A stretch of DNA of 64,000 nucleotides from Rhodospirillales bacterium 24-66-33 (GTDB lineage: Bacteria > Pseudomonadota > Alphaproteobacteria > Reyranellales > Reyranellaceae). Positions within the stretch are counted from its first letter, which is position 1; the number at the start of each line of letters is the position of its first letter. The position numbers and the translations under genes were made by a program. This document shows positions 9,301 through 17,866 of the stretch, piece after piece. The notes under the pieces are model-generated. The model was not told where the DNA came from, searched no databases, and was given only the letters and a program-made list of their open reading frames with translations. The stretch spans positions 1 through 64,000 of the forward strand of contig NCHQ01000027.1 in assembly GCA_002281855.1 (NCBI GenBank), written 5' to 3'.

Positions 9301-9509
9301 AACTGGTCGATCGCGGGGATCGACTGCAGGTTCGGGGTCGCGAGGAACGCGTAGGTCGCCTTGGCTTCCGGCTGGACCGCGAAGCTGTTGGCGATCTCGA
9401 CGACAGACATCTGGGTCTGGCTGAGCCAATAGTTCAAGCCCTCCGGGTCGGCGCCCCGGTTGAAATACCCAACGTAAAGGGCGGCGATTTGCGCCTTGGT
9501 AGCAGCCAT
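6357..9509 (-). CDS. DUF4214-containing surface-layer-like protein secreted by type I system
   Basis: The 1050-residue protein starts with two DUF4214 units: IAALYVGYFNRGADPEGLNYW near 9-29 and FVTEVYQNVFERAPDQAGLEFW near 70-91. A very long Asp-, Gly-, Ala- and Thr-rich beta region follows, with repeated L-x-L-x-V/D-x-x-x blocks. The C-terminus has IDDFNPGADPSTGDRLDLS and then I-T-L-L-G-L-A, the usual end of type I secreted calcium-binding proteins. There is no N-terminal signal peptide, which fits C-terminal type I export. It resembles S-layer proteins of the RsaA type in layout rather than in sequence. AGGAG lies 10 bases before the ATG. The neighbouring PrtD/HlyD genes are the likely exporter. 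Confidence 0.85.
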   Translation of the reverse strand: MAATKAQIAALYVGYFNRGADPEGLNYWLSQTQMSVVEIANSFAVQPEAKATYAFLATPNLQSIPAIDQFVTEVYQNVFERAPDQAGLEFWRNEILNGKPPGRVVVDIESGAQGDDKIILDRKTEVSAYYADKFALSGDTPWTVEKDLGNAADALDGDRAFWLSANAVTDAKAHVDVLVAESFDTVFELTTGVDNYTGGPGINVFNAALAVGIDGLVAVQTLQGADTLTGGGLEDTLNAELNNTGTTQNPTITDIEVYNLTSFAGPIFGSGNLDLDRASGYEQLWNRDSRADLTLINVRGVDADGNAPILGMDNVRDSTYNIDYDTLEIENQLVVADRVGTEFSQVELDIDGVVGNIGTLELNVSNGVYLFLDDEAADIENLILAGSGILELEGEDDFVNLETLNAADYTGDLDLDVGGAEFLTSAITGIGDDRIEINHAAFTDRGDAGTVGDLSVDLGGGVNILAIDSGGWWDLDSSDITGLNFTGGVANVQTLAFDDDVRLDGDATLDLSGFDADLTTIAFDQELDGNGNMLTLADAPVDLVMHAEGSIDWLDLNTGNVVNLDIIVDGSELDIDALIGPDDPLTPGSEAVLQTLDLVQTLAGGDIYLDVFGTDHVEALEELSANGAGDVDIELDDTATGKGMDALRNVSVIAANSAELVISGKTGTVFEAGVNQVDTLTIDVTAGASSGFPAYSRSVAGDAVFSSGDLDAGVVATNYQETIFGIPFIGPAPSPTSVLFDIAAADDIADDLDALSEINALNIGSTIFVEWQDFGPMSPLQQAPGTGATTGLLATPINFTTLIPGEEEVPMVPGEGFDGMQSITVDALDGDADVELTDVYGTFTLEVTASDNAWVDLNNTNAVSVVVSANHVDLDIGDEVTGTIGNWNLETATVSGVSAVVTLEDDLGDFTVLDASGVQDVVESDVSSLTLDVSEADYDLAAGEYVTYKIGAADTVTSDANAAREVFAFVGTDIGAVTIDDFNPGADPSTGDRLDLSSFGITGAGQLIFTDVGADLVITDLGADDFSGSITLLGLAGNTTDVATFNIIYA

Positions 9510-9679
9510 TTTGCGTATCTCCTCGTTTTGAATAAGCGCTGGATTCTTCGTCGAGCCGAGCAGTTCCGGGCCCCTGGCAAGCGGTCTCGAGGCATCACGG
9601 CATCAGGGATTGCCCGCCGCCGCTGCACCCACCATCCCCAACAGGACCCTTTGGACCTTTAAGAAGGTAGAGGCGGACT

Positions 9680-9688
9680 TTTATACCA
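9680..9688 (-). promoter_or_regulatory. Extended -10 promoter candidate for the surface-protein gene
   Basis: On the minus strand TGGTATAAA gives an extended -10 element (TGn-TATAAA). No good -35 hexamer is present at 17 bases. Transcription would start near 9673 and give a leader of about 160 bases before the ATG at 9509, a length often seen for abundant, stable surface-protein mRNAs. Confidence 0.4.
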
Positions 9689-9826
9689 GCACGGTATGCG
9701 AGTCGCTTTACTCAACAGCGCAAACATGTTTCGCGATCGCGTGCCATCCGTCCGGCGGCGCGACAAACAGGCGGGGAGCACCACGGTCCGCGATGCGCGC
9801 CGGTATATGTCAGCAAGAGCGAGTGC

Positions 9827-10966
9827 ATGTTTGCGAACAAGATCGACAACGTGGATATGGAGGAGCTTGCCGCGCGCTCTTCGCGCTTCGCGGCGGCCGC
9901 TCCGTTGGCGACATCCTCTTCCGGTGCCGCCGACGGCGTGCCATCCCCTGAAGCGATCGCCGCCCCGCCCCTTCCCGACACCGCCCCGCCAGGCCTCCTG
10001 CGGCGCCTGCGGAACTATCTCGACCCATGGCGCGGAAAGAAGATGTGGGAGGCGGAGAAGGCCTTGCTCTGGGAACGGCTGGAAGGCCTCGCCGGAGATG
10101 TCCGGATGATGGGTTACCGGTATGCCGAGGAAAGCCGGGTCCGTGACGCGACCATCGCGGCCCTGAACGAGGACCTGGCGAAGCGCGACAGGGTGATCGT
10201 TCGACTGCGCGGGGATCTTCAGTTTCTACGCCGGCGCCTGAATCGCATCGACCGGGACGAGAGCCTCCCCGTCCCTGCAGACCCGGCGACGATCCGGCCG
10301 CGTCCCGGGGAGGACATCTACCTGGCCTTCGAGGATCGCTTCCGGGGTTCGATCGACGACATCAAGGGCCGGCTGCGCCCCTACCTCGACAGGGTGCGCG
10401 CACATCTGCCGGCGCTTCCGGGTCGCCCCCTGCTCGATGTGGGCTGCGGCCGCGGCGAATGGCTCGAGCTGCTGGCGGAGGCCGGCCTCGAGGCGTACGG
10501 CGTGGACACCAACGAGCATGCCGTGGCGTTCTGCGCGCAACGGGGTCTGCAGGCGCGCCGGTCCGACGTCCTCGCGCATCTCGGGACACTGCCCGAAGGC
10601 GCATTGGGCGCCATATCGGCCTTCCACGTGATCGAGCATCTGCCTCTCGAGGTGTTGCGCGCGTTCCTGGAGGAAGCACGTCGCACGCTGGTTCCGGGCG
10701 GCATCCTGATGCTCGAATCTCCCAACCCGGAGAGCATCAAGGTGGGCGCCACCACGTTCCACTACGATCCGACGCATCTGCGCCCCATCCCGCCGCAGCT
10801 GGCCGAGTTCTTCGCCGAACAGGCCGGCTTCGTCGATATCGAGGTTCTGCGGCTCAATCCGTATCCCGACTCATCGCGGGTCACGGAGCAGTCCGAGACA
10901 GCGTCCAAGCTGAACGAGCTGATGTTCGGGCCACAGGACTATGCCGTGATTGCCCGGAAGCAGTGA
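9827..10966 (+). CDS. Class I SAM-dependent methyltransferase, WbdD-like architecture
   Basis: The 379-residue protein has a disordered Ala/Pro-rich N-terminus, a helical coil near 85-145 (ALLWERLEGLAGDVRMMGYR and a repeated charged heptad pattern) and a Rossmann methyltransferase domain from about 195. SAM-binding motif I is LLDVGCGRGEWLELLAEAG, the acidic turn is YGVDTN, and motif IV is ISAFHVIEHLP. The end (NPESIKVGATTFHYDPTHLRPI) is common in methyltransferases of polysaccharide loci that cap or modify glycans. It overlaps the start of the next glycosyltransferase gene by one base in TGATG, so the two are translationally coupled. Substrate unknown. Confidence 0.85.
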   Translation: MFANKIDNVDMEELAARSSRFAAAAPLATSSSGAADGVPSPEAIAAPPLPDTAPPGLLRRLRNYLDPWRGKKMWEAEKALLWERLEGLAGDVRMMGYRYAEESRVRDATIAALNEDLAKRDRVIVRLRGDLQFLRRRLNRIDRDESLPVPADPATIRPRPGEDIYLAFEDRFRGSIDDIKGRLRPYLDRVRAHLPALPGRPLLDVGCGRGEWLELLAEAGLEAYGVDTNEHAVAFCAQRGLQARRSDVLAHLGTLPEGALGAISAFHVIEHLPLEVLRAFLEEARRTLVPGGILMLESPNPESIKVGATTFHYDPTHLRPIPPQLAEFFAEQAGFVDIEVLRLNPYPDSSRVTEQSETASKLNELMFGPQDYAVIARKQ

Positions 10967-13900
10967 TGAAGGTCAAACCGACGGCAATTCATCAGTTCCA
11001 CGGTGGCTCGGCCTGGGGCGATGCCATTACCAACGGCCTGCTCTACACCCGGCAGCTCGTGCTGGAGCTGGGCTTTCCGTCGGAGATCTTCTGCCAGGAC
11101 GTGGCTCCGGAACTCGCTGGCACGATCCGGTCCGCACCGACGTTCCAGGACGATCCGGATATCCTGCTGCTGGTGCATTTCTCCTGGGCGATCCGATACT
11201 TCGACTGGCTGGATGGCCTGCGATGCCGGAAGATCCTGGTGTTTCACAACATAACGCCCGGAGAGTACTTCGAGGAGGGTGGCGATCTGGCCCGCCTCGC
11301 AGACGTTTCCTGGGAGCAGCTCGCCGCCCTCCGCCCCCGCATTACCGCGAGCCTGGCGAATTCCCGGTACAGCGCCGCCCAGCTCGGACGGCTCGGCTAC
11401 GAAAGCCCCACGGTGCTGCCGCTTCTGATCGATCCCGACACGCTGGCGCGCGGTGCTGCCGACGAGGTGACCGGGAAGGCGCTTCGCGCGGACGACGCCA
11501 TCAAGATTCTGTTCGTTGGCCGCATCGTCACCAACAAAAGGCAGGACCTTCTGCTGGAAGTCGTTCGGCACCTGAAGCGGGACGGTCATTCGCGCGCACC
11601 TCATCTCTTCCTCGCCGGCGGCGTCGGCACGGGCGACCCCTATGGCGACGAACTGGCAGCGCGCGCCCGCGACCTGGGCATTGCCGACTGCGTGAGCTTT
11701 CTCGGCAAGGTCTCCGATACGGATCTTCGCGCCCTCTATCGGGGATGCGACGTTTTCCTTTCGCTCAGCGAGCACGAGGGCTTCTGTGTGCCCCTGGTCG
11801 AAGCCATGGCGTTCGACCTGCCCGTCGTTGCCCTGGCGAGCTCGGCCGTTGCCGAGACGGTGGGTGACGGGGGGCTGCTGCTCGAGCACGACGACCCGGC
11901 AATGGTCGCGGGTGTCGTCAGGACGATTGCCGACGAACCCGAACTCCGCCGCCGTCTCGTCCTTGCGGGTCGAAAGAACATCGCGCGTTTCCGGCGTGAT
12001 CTCACCTTGGAGAAGCTGGCCCGGTTCCTGAGGGATGAGGGCGGCATCGACGTGACAGTGCCGGTCTCGTCGCCGCTGGAAGAAGCGCCACGCTCATGGC
12101 GGCTTGAAGGGCCGTTCGACAGTTCATACAGCCTGGCGGTCGTCAATCGTTCGCTGTCACGAGCGCTGGACCAACAGGGCATCGACATGGGGCTCCTGTC
12201 GACCGAGGGGCCCGGCGACTTTCCGCCCGATCCGGCCTTTCTGGAAGGCGCCCCCGACATAGGGGCTCTATGGCGAAAAGGCGAGGGAATGGTCCGTCCC
12301 GACGTCGGCCTTCGCAACCTCTATCCGCCACGCGTCGCGGGAATGTCTTCGGCGACGCGCGTGCTGGCGAGCTGGGGTTGGGAAGAATCGGGCTTGCGGC
12401 CCGAATGGGTCGACGAATTCAATCGCGAGCTGAACCTCATTACGACCGTCTCCCGCTACGTTGCGGACGTGCTCCGGAGCAATGGGGTTCGCGTGCCCAT
12501 CGCCGTTGTCGGCAACGGCGCCGATGCTTGCGCGGCCCCCACGCCACGCCGGGAGTACCCTCGAGAGCGCGGAGCGGAGCCCTTCCGGTTCCTCCATATC
12601 TCGTCCGGCTTTCCGCGGAAGGGCATCGATGTCCTCCTGCGGGCCTGGGGACGGGCGTTCAGCGCCGAAGACCCGGTATGCCTGGTCATCAAGACCTTCC
12701 CCAACCCACACAACGAGACGGAGCGCTGGCTGCGCGAACTCAAGGACCGCTTTCCCGGGCATGCGACCGTCGAGTTCATCAATGACGACGTGGGCGACGA
12801 TGCGATCGAGGCGCTGTACCGAGGCAGCGATGCCCTGGTCGCCCCGTCCCGCGGCGAGGGCTTCGGTCTGCCGCTCGCGGAAGCCATGGGCCACGGGCTG
12901 CCCGTCATCACGACGCGCCACGGCGGGGCTCTGGACTTCTGCGGTGACGACAATGCGTGGCTGACCGATTTCCACTACGCCTATGCCGACAGCCATCTCG
13001 GCCTTTTCAATTCGGCGTGGGCGGAGCCCGACGAAGCCGACCTCGTGCGCGCGCTGAAGGAGGTTCATGCGAGCGCATCGGCCGATCGCACGGCAAAGTC
13101 CGAGCGGGCAAGGTGCCTGATGGAGGGCACCTTCGCGTGGGCCAGGGTTGCCGCGCGCAGCTGCGCGGCGGTCGACATGCTCGACGAGCTGCCGGCCATC
13201 GGCAAACTCCCGCGCGTCGTCCTCGTCAGTACATGGAATGTGCGGTGCGGCATCGCCGCCTATGCGCGTCATCAGACATCGATCTTTCCGCGTGGCAGCC
13301 TCCAGGTGATGGCGAACCATACCGACGCGCCCATCCGGCCGGATGAGCCCTTCGTGCAGCGCTGCTGGCGACAGGGATGGAGCGATGATCTGGCCGCACT
13401 TCAGGATGCGATTGGGCGCGCCCGGCCGGATCTGGTCGTCGTGCAGTTCAATTTCGGGTTCTTCGACATTGAAGCGTTCGGACGGTTGCTCGACCGCCTG
13501 GCGGCGGACGGCATCCCCTATCATGTGATCCTGCATTCCACGATGGACGTGGCCAAGCCCGAGCGTCGGATCTCGCTCCGTCAGATCCAGCCCTCACTCG
13601 CCCGGGCCGCACGGCTGCTCGTCCACGGCGTCGCCGATCTGAACCGGCTCAAGAGCATGCAGCTCGACTCGGCGGCGGCGATCATCCCTCATGGCACGCC
13701 CAGCTTCTGCATCGACGAGCGCGCCAACGTACGAGGGAATCTCGGCATCAGCGGCAAGCGGGTGCTGGCCTGCTTCGGATATCTTCTTCCGGACAAGGGC
13801 TTCGGCGTGCTTCTGGAAGCCTTTTTCCGCCTGCGTCAGCGCCATCAGGACCTCCATCTGCTTCTCGTTACCTCCCTGTACCCCGATCCCGTCTCCGAGA

Positions 13901-14466
13901 TGGAGGCGGATCGGTGCCGCGCTCGGATCGCGGGGCATGCGCACGCCGGGTCCGTGACGTTGATGACGTCTCACCTGCCGGAGGTGCAGGCTCATGCAAT
14001 GCTCCAGGCGTCCGATCTGCTGGTCTTCCCTTATCAGACGACCCAGGAGTCCTCGAGCGGTGCGGTCCGGTTCGGCCTCGCATCCCTCAAGCCTGTCGCC
14101 TGTACGCCTCTTCCAATCTTCGACGACGTCGCATCGGTCGTGCACCGTTTGCCGGGAACCTCTGCCCAGGACATCGAGCGGGGGATCGAAACGCTGCTGA
14201 GCGATGTCGAGCTCCTGAACCGCCACAGCGACCGGCAGGCACGATGGCTTGCAGAACATGTGTGGCCAGCCGCATCGCGCCGATTCTGGGACATGCTGCG
14301 GGCGCCACCGATTTTCGATCTGGTGGCACGCGATCGCGACGCCATGCCGGGTTCGGACCTGACCGCGACAGAGCACCAACCTACCGCTTGTTCACCCTCT
14401 TCGCCTGAGCGAAGCAATGTGAGCAGGCGTATGATCACGAATGCCGGGACTGACGATCATGTCTGA
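10966..14466 (+). CDS. Three-unit glycosyltransferase (tandem GT-B domains)
   Basis: The start is the ATG in TGATG at 10966, overlapping the methyltransferase stop; the longer frame upstream is a shadow. The 1166-residue protein contains three GT4-like GT-B units in a row. Unit 1 has SLSEHEGFCVPLVEAM near residue 270, unit 2 has SRGEGFGLPLAEAMGHGLP near 630, and unit 3 has DLLVFPYQTTQESSSGAVRFG near 1020. Units 1 and 2 keep the E-x7-E nucleotide-sugar motif (EGFCVPLVE, EGFGLPLAE); unit 3 has a relaxed form and may bind a different donor. No signal peptide or membrane helix is present, so it acts in the cytoplasm, probably extending a surface glycan or glycosylating the secreted surface protein. 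Confidence 0.87.
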   Translation: MKVKPTAIHQFHGGSAWGDAITNGLLYTRQLVLELGFPSEIFCQDVAPELAGTIRSAPTFQDDPDILLLVHFSWAIRYFDWLDGLRCRKILVFHNITPGEYFEEGGDLARLADVSWEQLAALRPRITASLANSRYSAAQLGRLGYESPTVLPLLIDPDTLARGAADEVTGKALRADDAIKILFVGRIVTNKRQDLLLEVVRHLKRDGHSRAPHLFLAGGVGTGDPYGDELAARARDLGIADCVSFLGKVSDTDLRALYRGCDVFLSLSEHEGFCVPLVEAMAFDLPVVALASSAVAETVGDGGLLLEHDDPAMVAGVVRTIADEPELRRRLVLAGRKNIARFRRDLTLEKLARFLRDEGGIDVTVPVSSPLEEAPRSWRLEGPFDSSYSLAVVNRSLSRALDQQGIDMGLLSTEGPGDFPPDPAFLEGAPDIGALWRKGEGMVRPDVGLRNLYPPRVAGMSSATRVLASWGWEESGLRPEWVDEFNRELNLITTVSRYVADVLRSNGVRVPIAVVGNGADACAAPTPRREYPRERGAEPFRFLHISSGFPRKGIDVLLRAWGRAFSAEDPVCLVIKTFPNPHNETERWLRELKDRFPGHATVEFINDDVGDDAIEALYRGSDALVAPSRGEGFGLPLAEAMGHGLPVITTRHGGALDFCGDDNAWLTDFHYAYADSHLGLFNSAWAEPDEADLVRALKEVHASASADRTAKSERARCLMEGTFAWARVAARSCAAVDMLDELPAIGKLPRVVLVSTWNVRCGIAAYARHQTSIFPRGSLQVMANHTDAPIRPDEPFVQRCWRQGWSDDLAALQDAIGRARPDLVVVQFNFGFFDIEAFGRLLDRLAADGIPYHVILHSTMDVAKPERRISLRQIQPSLARAARLLVHGVADLNRLKSMQLDSAAAIIPHGTPSFCIDERANVRGNLGISGKRVLACFGYLLPDKGFGVLLEAFFRLRQRHQDLHLLLVTSLYPDPVSEMEADRCRARIAGHAHAGSVTLMTSHLPEVQAHAMLQASDLLVFPYQTTQESSSGAVRFGLASLKPVACTPLPIFDDVASVVHRLPGTSAQDIERGIETLLSDVELLNRHSDRQARWLAEHVWPAASRRFWDMLRAPPIFDLVARDRDAMPGSDLTATEHQPTACSPSSPERSNVSRRMITNAGTDDHV

Positions 14467-14493
14467 GACCCCAACCGGACCCGAGGATTTCCA

Positions 14494-14721
14494 ATGATTC
14501 GCGCTGTACGCTGGTGCGGCTACGCCTGGTTGGCCAGTGTCGTCGTCCTCGGATCCGCCCTTCTGTTCATCGAATGGCTCTCGGGTGGGACCGCGCAATT
14601 GCGACAATGGCTCAACATCGAGTTCTTCGCGATATTCTGCGCGAGCCTCATACCCGGTGTTGCGATGATCTTGCTGGAGGTCCTCTTCGAACGGCGGCAT
14701 GGGATCGACGAGGATCGTTGA
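14494..14721 (+). CDS. Small two-helix membrane protein
   Basis: The 75-residue protein has two hydrophobic helices (about residues 8-29 and 42-63) joined by a short polar loop, and a charged C-terminus ERRHGIDEDR. It begins 27 bases after the three-unit glycosyltransferase stop on the same strand and reads convergently towards the HlyD adaptor, ending 16 bases from it. No family is recognised. Confidence 0.6.
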   Translation: MIRAVRWCGYAWLASVVVLGSALLFIEWLSGGTAQLRQWLNIEFFAIFCASLIPGVAMILLEVLFERRHGIDEDR

Positions 14722-14737
14722 TCCCGCTGCGCCGACG

Positions 14738-16093
14738 CTATCGCTCCTTGAAGGCACGGGCGAAGTTGTTGGACAGAGGCGCCATCACATACTGAAGTAC
14801 GGTTCGCTCGCCGCGCGTGATCAACACCTCGACAGGCATGCCGGCATGCAGCTTGATCTTGTCCAGCTTGCTCAGCTCGTCGGGCGCCACGACAATCCGC
14901 CCGGAGTAATAGGCATTGGGTGACAGGGCCGGTGCGGTCGAACTCGTTGTGCCCGGCTTCTGCTCCGAGACAAGACGATCCGGCGAGACATATTCGAGAG
15001 TACCCACGACGACGGGAACCTGCTTGGCAGCGGCTGTCGTAAAACGAATATGCACCTGCTGGCCAGGGTGAACGGAGTCGACGTCGGCCGGCGAGATCTG
15101 CGCCTGGACCACCAGCCTGTCGTCCGTGGGCACGATCGTGGCGACCGTCGCGCCCGGCGCAACGACACCGCCGAGCGTTACATAAGCCAGATTCATGACC
15201 ACCCCATCGACGGGCGCCAGGATCTCGAGCCGGCGGGTCTGATCCTCCGTCATATGCAGCTTCTCGGCGGATTCGAAGAGCTTGGCCTGGACGTCTCGCA
15301 GCTCCTTCGTGACCTCCTGCTGTCGGTCGTTGTTCAGCTGCATGATCTGAAGACGCGTCTCTCCGATCTGCTGCCTCGCCTTGGCGACTGCAGAAACATG
15401 GTCTGCCGCCTCGCCTTCCAGCCGCGCCTGCTCGCGCTGCAAGGCAAGCAGGCGCTGCCTCGTGACGTGACCCGCCTTGACGAGGCCTTCGATCATCTTG
15501 AGCTCTTCCGCAATATACCCGGACTGGCGCAGCTTCGATTTCTGCAGCGCTTCCAGACCGACGATCTGCTCTTCCAGCTGTTGCACCCGCTGCTGCAATA
15601 TCTGACGCTGACCCTCAATGGCAGCCCTGCGTGCCTCGAACTGCGACTGCTGCAGCGCCATGATTTCCCGCAGCTTTCTGTCCGAGCCTCGCTCGTAAAG
15701 TATATCCGGGAACTTGATCGTCGGGCGGTCCTCGCTCTCCGCCAGCAGTCGCGCCTCTATGGCCAGCTGCGCGTAACGCTCTGCGCGGATGACTTCGTCC
15801 TGCGCCTTCACGCGCGTGTCATCGAGCCGGATGAGCGATTGCCCCTGCTTGACCGGCATTCCGTCTCGCACCGCTATCTCGGCAACGATGCCACCTTCGA
15901 GATGCTGAACCGTTCGGCGCTCGCTCTCGACCGCGATGACGCCCGGCGCGACGACGGCGCTGTCGATTGGAGCGGTGGCCGACCATGCCCCCACTCCCCC
16001 GAATACGACGATGACAATGACTGCCGCCGTTGCCAGAGGGCGCAGGGGATTGCGCGGAGCCGGCTTCTCGGATTCGGATGCTTGTGCGGTCAA
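14738..16093 (-). CDS. Type I secretion periplasmic adaptor, HlyD/PrtE family
   Basis: The 451-residue protein has a short cytoplasmic tail and a membrane helix at about 20-42, then APGVIAVESERRTVQHLEGG, the conserved block of PrtE/HlyD type I adaptors. A lipoyl half motif (GGIVAEIAVRDGMPVKQGQ), a long coiled coil (about 110-285), the second half (ILAPVDGVVMNLAYVTLGG) and a beta-barrel C-terminus follow. Length is typical. It lies 9 bases after the ATPase/permease stop on the same strand, so the pair forms the inner-membrane part of a type I system. The outer-membrane TolC partner is not in the window. Confidence 0.93.
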   Translation of the reverse strand: MTAQASESEKPAPRNPLRPLATAAVIVIVVFGGVGAWSATAPIDSAVVAPGVIAVESERRTVQHLEGGIVAEIAVRDGMPVKQGQSLIRLDDTRVKAQDEVIRAERYAQLAIEARLLAESEDRPTIKFPDILYERGSDRKLREIMALQQSQFEARRAAIEGQRQILQQRVQQLEEQIVGLEALQKSKLRQSGYIAEELKMIEGLVKAGHVTRQRLLALQREQARLEGEAADHVSAVAKARQQIGETRLQIMQLNNDRQQEVTKELRDVQAKLFESAEKLHMTEDQTRRLEILAPVDGVVMNLAYVTLGGVVAPGATVATIVPTDDRLVVQAQISPADVDSVHPGQQVHIRFTTAAAKQVPVVVGTLEYVSPDRLVSEQKPGTTSSTAPALSPNAYYSGRIVVAPDELSKLDKIKLHAGMPVEVLITRGERTVLQYVMAPLSNNFARAFKER

Positions 16094-16102
16094 TTTCTGT
16101 CC

Positions 16103-17866
16103 CTAGCGAATGGCCGTCGACGGCGCCGGTGCGGTCGGGCGTTGCGCGGGCGCCGCGACCGGCCGCAGAATCGCGGCCATTACTTCTTCCCGCGGACCGA
16201 AGCGCTCCATGGCGCCGTTGTTCAGGACCAGAATCTTGTCCATTCCGGTCAGGATGCTCGGACGATGCGTCACGACCACGATCGTCGCGCGGGTCTTGCG
16301 CAGTGCCGTCATGGCCTCGGCAAGCGCCGCTTCACCGGCGTGATCCAGATTGGAGTTCGGCTCATCGAGGACAACCAGACGCGGGTCGCCATAAACGGCC
16401 CGCGCCAGGCCGATGCGTTGGCGCTGCCCACCGGACAGGCTCTGGCCTCCCTGACCGATGCGGGTATCGTAGCCATCCGGGAGTTGCAGGACGAGATCAT
16501 GGACCCCCGCCAGGCGCGCCGCCTTCACGACCGCCGCCGAATCCACGACGTTCATACGCGCGATGTTCTCTGCGATCGTCCCGTCGAACAGCTCCACATC
16601 CTGCGGCAGATATCCGAGATGTTTGCCCAGCTCGACACGGTCATATTGGGAAATGTCGGCGCCATCGAGCCGGACTATTCCCCGGAGGAGTGGCCAGACC
16701 CCGATCAAGGCGCGAACCAGCGTGGACTTTCCAGACGCGCTCGGACCGACAATCGCCAGAGATTCTCCAGGCGCGAGTTCGAACGTCATGCCCCGAACGA
16801 CATCCCTGGTAACGCCCGGCGGCGCCACGGCGACATTCGAAACGCTCACCCGCCCAATCGGAGTCGGAAGCGGCATCCTCTCCATCTCTACGGGCGCAGC
16901 CTTCAGCAGCTGGTCGAGTCGTCCCCAGGCGGACCGGGCGTTCACGAACCCCTGCCAGACCGAGACAGACTGTGCGACCGGCGCGAGCGCACGCCCCATC
17001 AGAATGTTGGCGGCAAAGATCGCGCCCCCCGTCACGCTTCCCTCGATGACCAGATAGGCGCCGAGCCCGAGCACTCCGAGCTGAGCGGCACCCTGGAGAA
17101 ATTTGGTCGACGCCACCACGCCCCCCGCCCAGTCGCTTGCCTCTGCCTGGAGCGAAAGGGCACGAGCGTGCTTCTGCTCCCAACGCTTGAGCATTTCCTT
17201 GCGCATGCCCATGGCCTCGACGGCTTCGTTGTTGCGAAGATTGGCGTCGACGAAATGATGCGCATCTATGCTGTGGGTGGTTGCCGCGGCGATATCCTTG
17301 CGGGTGCCGAATTCCTGGAGGGTCGCCAACGCAAAGAGGATCACGGCGGCGGCAGAGGCGTAAATTGCGTACCAGGGATGAAGCAGAAAGAGCGCGAACA
17401 GGAAGATCGGGGTCCACGGCACATCGATGAGCGTAAGGAACCCGCTGCCCGTCGCAAACTGGCGGACGGTGTCGAGATCCCGCAAGGGCTGCGCCGAATT
17501 CAGCTGCATCGAATGGAGGCTGCCTTTCGGCAAGCTCAGCGACACCCGAAAGACGGCGTCGAATACGCGCGGCCCCAGCCGGTCGTCGAGCAGAACCCCC
17601 ACTCGCACCATCGTCCGCGAGCGCATGGCTTCCAGCGAGGCGTACACGACATACAGCATCACCGCGGCCGCCGTGATCATCCAAAGCGTCGTCTCGCTCC
17701 GGCTCGACAGTACACGATCGTATACTTGCATCATGTAGATCGGAGACACGAGCATCAGAAGATTGATGAATACGGTCACCAGTGCGACACCGATGAACAC
17801 ACTCCGGTAAGCGTGGAAGCCCGCCCAGAGTTCTGATTTTTCGGATCGAGCGGTCTTGACGGCCAT
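16103..17866 (-). CDS. Type I secretion ABC transporter ATPase/permease, PrtD family
   Basis: The ATG at 17866 is preferred over the GTG at 17884 because AAAAGG lies just before it. The product is 587 residues. The N-terminal 310 residues form the membrane domain (it begins with the PrtD-type block VFINLLMLVSPIYMMQVYDR). The C-terminal nucleotide-binding domain has Walker A GPSASGKST, the Q-loop region YLPQDVELFDG, signature LSGGQRQR, Walker B RLVVLDEPNSNLD and switch His in VTHRPS. There is no C39 peptidase or C39-like domain at the N-terminus, as expected for PrtD exporters of C-terminal-signal substrates. The most likely local cargo is the 1050-residue DUF4214 protein. Confidence 0.94.
   Translation of the reverse strand: MAVKTARSEKSELWAGFHAYRSVFIGVALVTVFINLLMLVSPIYMMQVYDRVLSSRSETTLWMITAAAVMLYVVYASLEAMRSRTMVRVGVLLDDRLGPRVFDAVFRVSLSLPKGSLHSMQLNSAQPLRDLDTVRQFATGSGFLTLIDVPWTPIFLFALFLLHPWYAIYASAAAVILFALATLQEFGTRKDIAAATTHSIDAHHFVDANLRNNEAVEAMGMRKEMLKRWEQKHARALSLQAEASDWAGGVVASTKFLQGAAQLGVLGLGAYLVIEGSVTGGAIFAANILMGRALAPVAQSVSVWQGFVNARSAWGRLDQLLKAAPVEMERMPLPTPIGRVSVSNVAVAPPGVTRDVVRGMTFELAPGESLAIVGPSASGKSTLVRALIGVWPLLRGIVRLDGADISQYDRVELGKHLGYLPQDVELFDGTIAENIARMNVVDSAAVVKAARLAGVHDLVLQLPDGYDTRIGQGGQSLSGGQRQRIGLARAVYGDPRLVVLDEPNSNLDHAGEAALAEAMTALRKTRATIVVVTHRPSILTGMDKILVLNNGAMERFGPREEVMAAILRPVAAPAQRPTAPAPSTAIR

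Noticed and set aside
7662-9662. 666-codon plus-strand frame opposite the surface-protein gene
   Set aside because: It mirrors the Asp/Val codon pattern of the minus-strand gene; composition is Arg/Asp/Val-biased nonsense and no family is recognisable. The minus-strand protein has clear DUF4214 and type I secretion features.
10459-10965. In-frame 5' extension of the three-unit glycosyltransferase
   Set aside because: It overlaps the methyltransferase in another frame and is Arg/Gly-rich; the homologous protein starts at the TGATG overlap at 10966.
15050-17836. 928-codon plus-strand frame opposite the HlyD and PrtD-type genes
   Set aside because: It runs antisense across two well-defined genes and a gene boundary, with Arg/Leu/His-rich content. 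A shadow of GC-rich coding DNA.
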